A DNA stretch of 6,562 nucleotides from positions 1 through 6,562 of the forward strand of contig JALUDK010000014.1 in NCBI GenBank assembly GCA_027044005.1, read 5' to 3'. The notes under the pieces were generated by a model. It made no database searches and was not told where the DNA came from. It was given only the letters and a program-made list of their open reading frames with translations. Numbering within the stretch: position 1 is the first letter of the stretch; the number at the start of each line of letters is the position of its first letter. This document shows, piece after piece, positions 5,728 to 6,562 of the stretch. A program made the translations under genes and the position numbers. Source of the stretch: Acidilobaceae archaeon (GTDB lineage Archaea; Thermoproteota; Thermoprotei_A; Sulfolobales; Acidilobaceae).

Positions 5728-6111
5728 ATGGATATGGAAGCCCAGCCCCCAGGAAGGGCAGAGAGGCCCCTAGGAGTAGCGATCCTCGCAATCCTCGCAG
5801 CCCTCGCAGGAATCCTAATGCTACTCGCATCCCTAGCAATAGCAAGCCTAGGCCTACTCGCAGGCCCAGCCGCTATAATCCCCGCTGGCCTAGGCTCTGG
5901 GGTGCTACTAGTACTAGCCCTCCTCTACCTACTCGTAGCATACGGCCTCTGGAACGGCCAAACCTGGGCCTGGTGGCTCTCCATAATACTAGCAGCCATA
6001 GACCTGGTAGGCGCCCTGCTCGCACTCAACATAGTAACCCTAGTCATAGCAGCAGTGATACTATGGTACCTAACCCGAGGCCACGTCAAGGAGTACTTCA
6101 ACGTGGCTTAA
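5728..6111 (+). CDS. Small four-helix membrane protein, function unknown
   Basis: 127 aa, almost entirely hydrophobic. A short polar, cytoplasm-like N-terminus (MDMEAQPPGRAE) leads into RPLGVAILAILAALAGI, a pattern shared by many small uncharacterised archaeal membrane proteins (DUF2127-like, assigned by eye only). Predicted membrane helices: about 15-43, 47-75, 81-98 and 99-116, ending with a charged tail (TRGHVKEYFNVA). A conserved-looking WNGQTWAWW (75-83) lies between helices 2 and 3. No catalytic motif is visible. The frame is open back into the end of cdvC, but the promoter signals and the start of hydrophobicity argue for ATG 5728 or 5734. CTA, ATA and GCA codons are frequent, as in the cytochrome gene and unlike cdvBC. 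The last 14 bases overlap the convergent deacetylase-family gene. A role in division is possible from position but unsupported. Confidence 0.75.
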   Translation: MDMEAQPPGRAERPLGVAILAILAALAGILMLLASLAIASLGLLAGPAAIIPAGLGSGVLLVLALLYLLVAYGLWNGQTWAWWLSIILAAIDLVGALLALNIVTLVIAAVILWYLTRGHVKEYFNVA

Positions 6112-6562
6112 CAGCCTCCCACCGGCTCCACACATCCCCACCACTACTAGTAGCCTCGTCCCCCACCGGGTCGTCCTGGCCGAGTAGCCCGGCTATGAAG
6201 GCTGGAGCGCCCCTCTCCAGCCCAGCCCCGTAGCCCCCCTCAAGGACCGCTACGACACGGTACCTCGAGGCCAGCCCGCCTAGCCTGTGGAAGCTTGCCG
6301 AGGTTAGCCTGAGCCCAGCGAAGCTATTATCACCCCTATACGCGTCAAAACCAGCAGAGACGACTAGGTACTCGGGGCCCCACTCCTCCAGTACATCCTC
6401 CACAAGCCCAAGGGCATCCCTGTACACATCATCCCCCGCCCCCGGGGGCAGGTTAATGTTAATCAGGTTCCCCCCACCACGCAGCCCCGGATCCCCGGTC
6501 CAGGGGTATATCGTCCTATAATCCTGGTGCAGGTCAACATGAAGTATACTAGGCCTCTCCAG
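6098..6562 (-). CDS. Histone deacetylase superfamily protein (5' partial)
   Basis: C-terminal 154 residues of a zinc-dependent deacetylase of the HDAC/AcuC/acetylpolyamine amidohydrolase superfamily; the N-terminus lies beyond the right edge. The frame is open from 6562 to the TGA at 6100-6098, so the GTG at 6427 is internal. Numbering from the edge, HVDLHQD gives the zinc ligands Asp10 and His12, and the following YRTIYPWTGDP matches the HQDxRTLYPxTG subgroup of prokaryotic deacetylases. Next come INLPPGAGD, SAGFDAYRGD with the third zinc ligand Asp73, the typical GLRLT segment, and EGGYG with the transition-state Tyr111. All catalytic residues expected in this part are present, so an active enzyme is likely. 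The substrate (acetyl-lysine on proteins, acetylpolyamine or a small molecule) cannot be told. Convergent with the membrane protein gene, overlapping by 14 bases. Confidence 0.9.
   Translation of the reverse strand: MERPSILHVDLHQDYRTIYPWTGDPGLRGGGNLININLPPGAGDDVYRDALGLVEDVLEEWGPEYLVVSAGFDAYRGDNSFAGLRLTSASFHRLGGLASRYRVVAVLEGGYGAGLERGAPAFIAGLLGQDDPVGDEATSSGGDVWSRWEAVKPR

Noticed and set aside
6098..6427. Deacetylase-family protein as a complete 109-aa gene starting at GTG 6427
   Set aside because: The frame continues to the window edge and encodes the family's HVDLHQD zinc-ligand motif, so the gene is truncated by the window, not naturally short.
1..6562. CRISPR array, tRNA or rRNA gene, insertion sequence or integrated element
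   Set aside because: No regularly spaced repeats, transposase or integrase motifs, terminal repeats or tRNA-like cloverleaf were seen; the window is filled by conserved chromosomal genes.

Overview
The window looks like chromosomal DNA of a GC-rich, respiring hyperthermophilic crenarchaeon (Thermoproteota), most likely from the Desulfurococcales or a related order. The pointers are archaeal-type replication and repair genes (PriS, NucS), an archaeal Sm-like protein, the ESCRT-type division genes cdvB and cdvC, heavy use of AGG/ATA/CTA codons, TATA-box promoters and very tight gene packing. The lineage is an inference from gene content; no rRNA gene is present.

Layout, left to right. (1) 1-1252, plus strand: the 3' part of a SCO1/SenC-type copper chaperone gene, then a signal-peptide-bearing, tail-anchored mono-haem c-type cytochrome. 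Together they suggest the edge of an aerobic or microaerobic electron-transport locus whose other genes lie left of the window. (2) 1299-3533, an information-processing block: priS (minus) diverges from an Sm-like protein gene (plus), which runs tail to tail into nucS (minus), with a CTAG shared at the two stops. (3) 3630-5656, plus strand: cdvB and cdvC, 14 bp apart, clearly one transcription unit. cdvA, usually the first gene of this cluster, is not there; nucS occupies its place, divergently. (4) 5728-6111, plus: a small four-helix membrane protein with its own promoter signals. It overlaps by 14 bp the 3' end of (5) a minus-strand histone-deacetylase-superfamily gene that runs off the right edge.

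Functionally, the centre of the window combines replication priming (PriS), mismatch or branched-DNA cleavage (NucS), RNA metabolism (Sm-like) and membrane scission at division (CdvB polymer plus CdvC ATPase). Both divergent gene pairs (priS/lsm and nucS/cdvB) have a single AT-rich island in a short GC-rich spacer that can be read as a TATA box on either strand, so each pair may share promoter DNA. All non-coding gaps are under 100 bp. I saw no tRNA, rRNA, CRISPR array or insertion sequence. The genes are mostly conserved housekeeping families; the less ordinary points are the missing cdvA, the tail-anchored cytochrome with a repeat-built linker, the depleted zinc site of PriS, the hairpin abutting the priS TTG start, and the two-way TATA islands.
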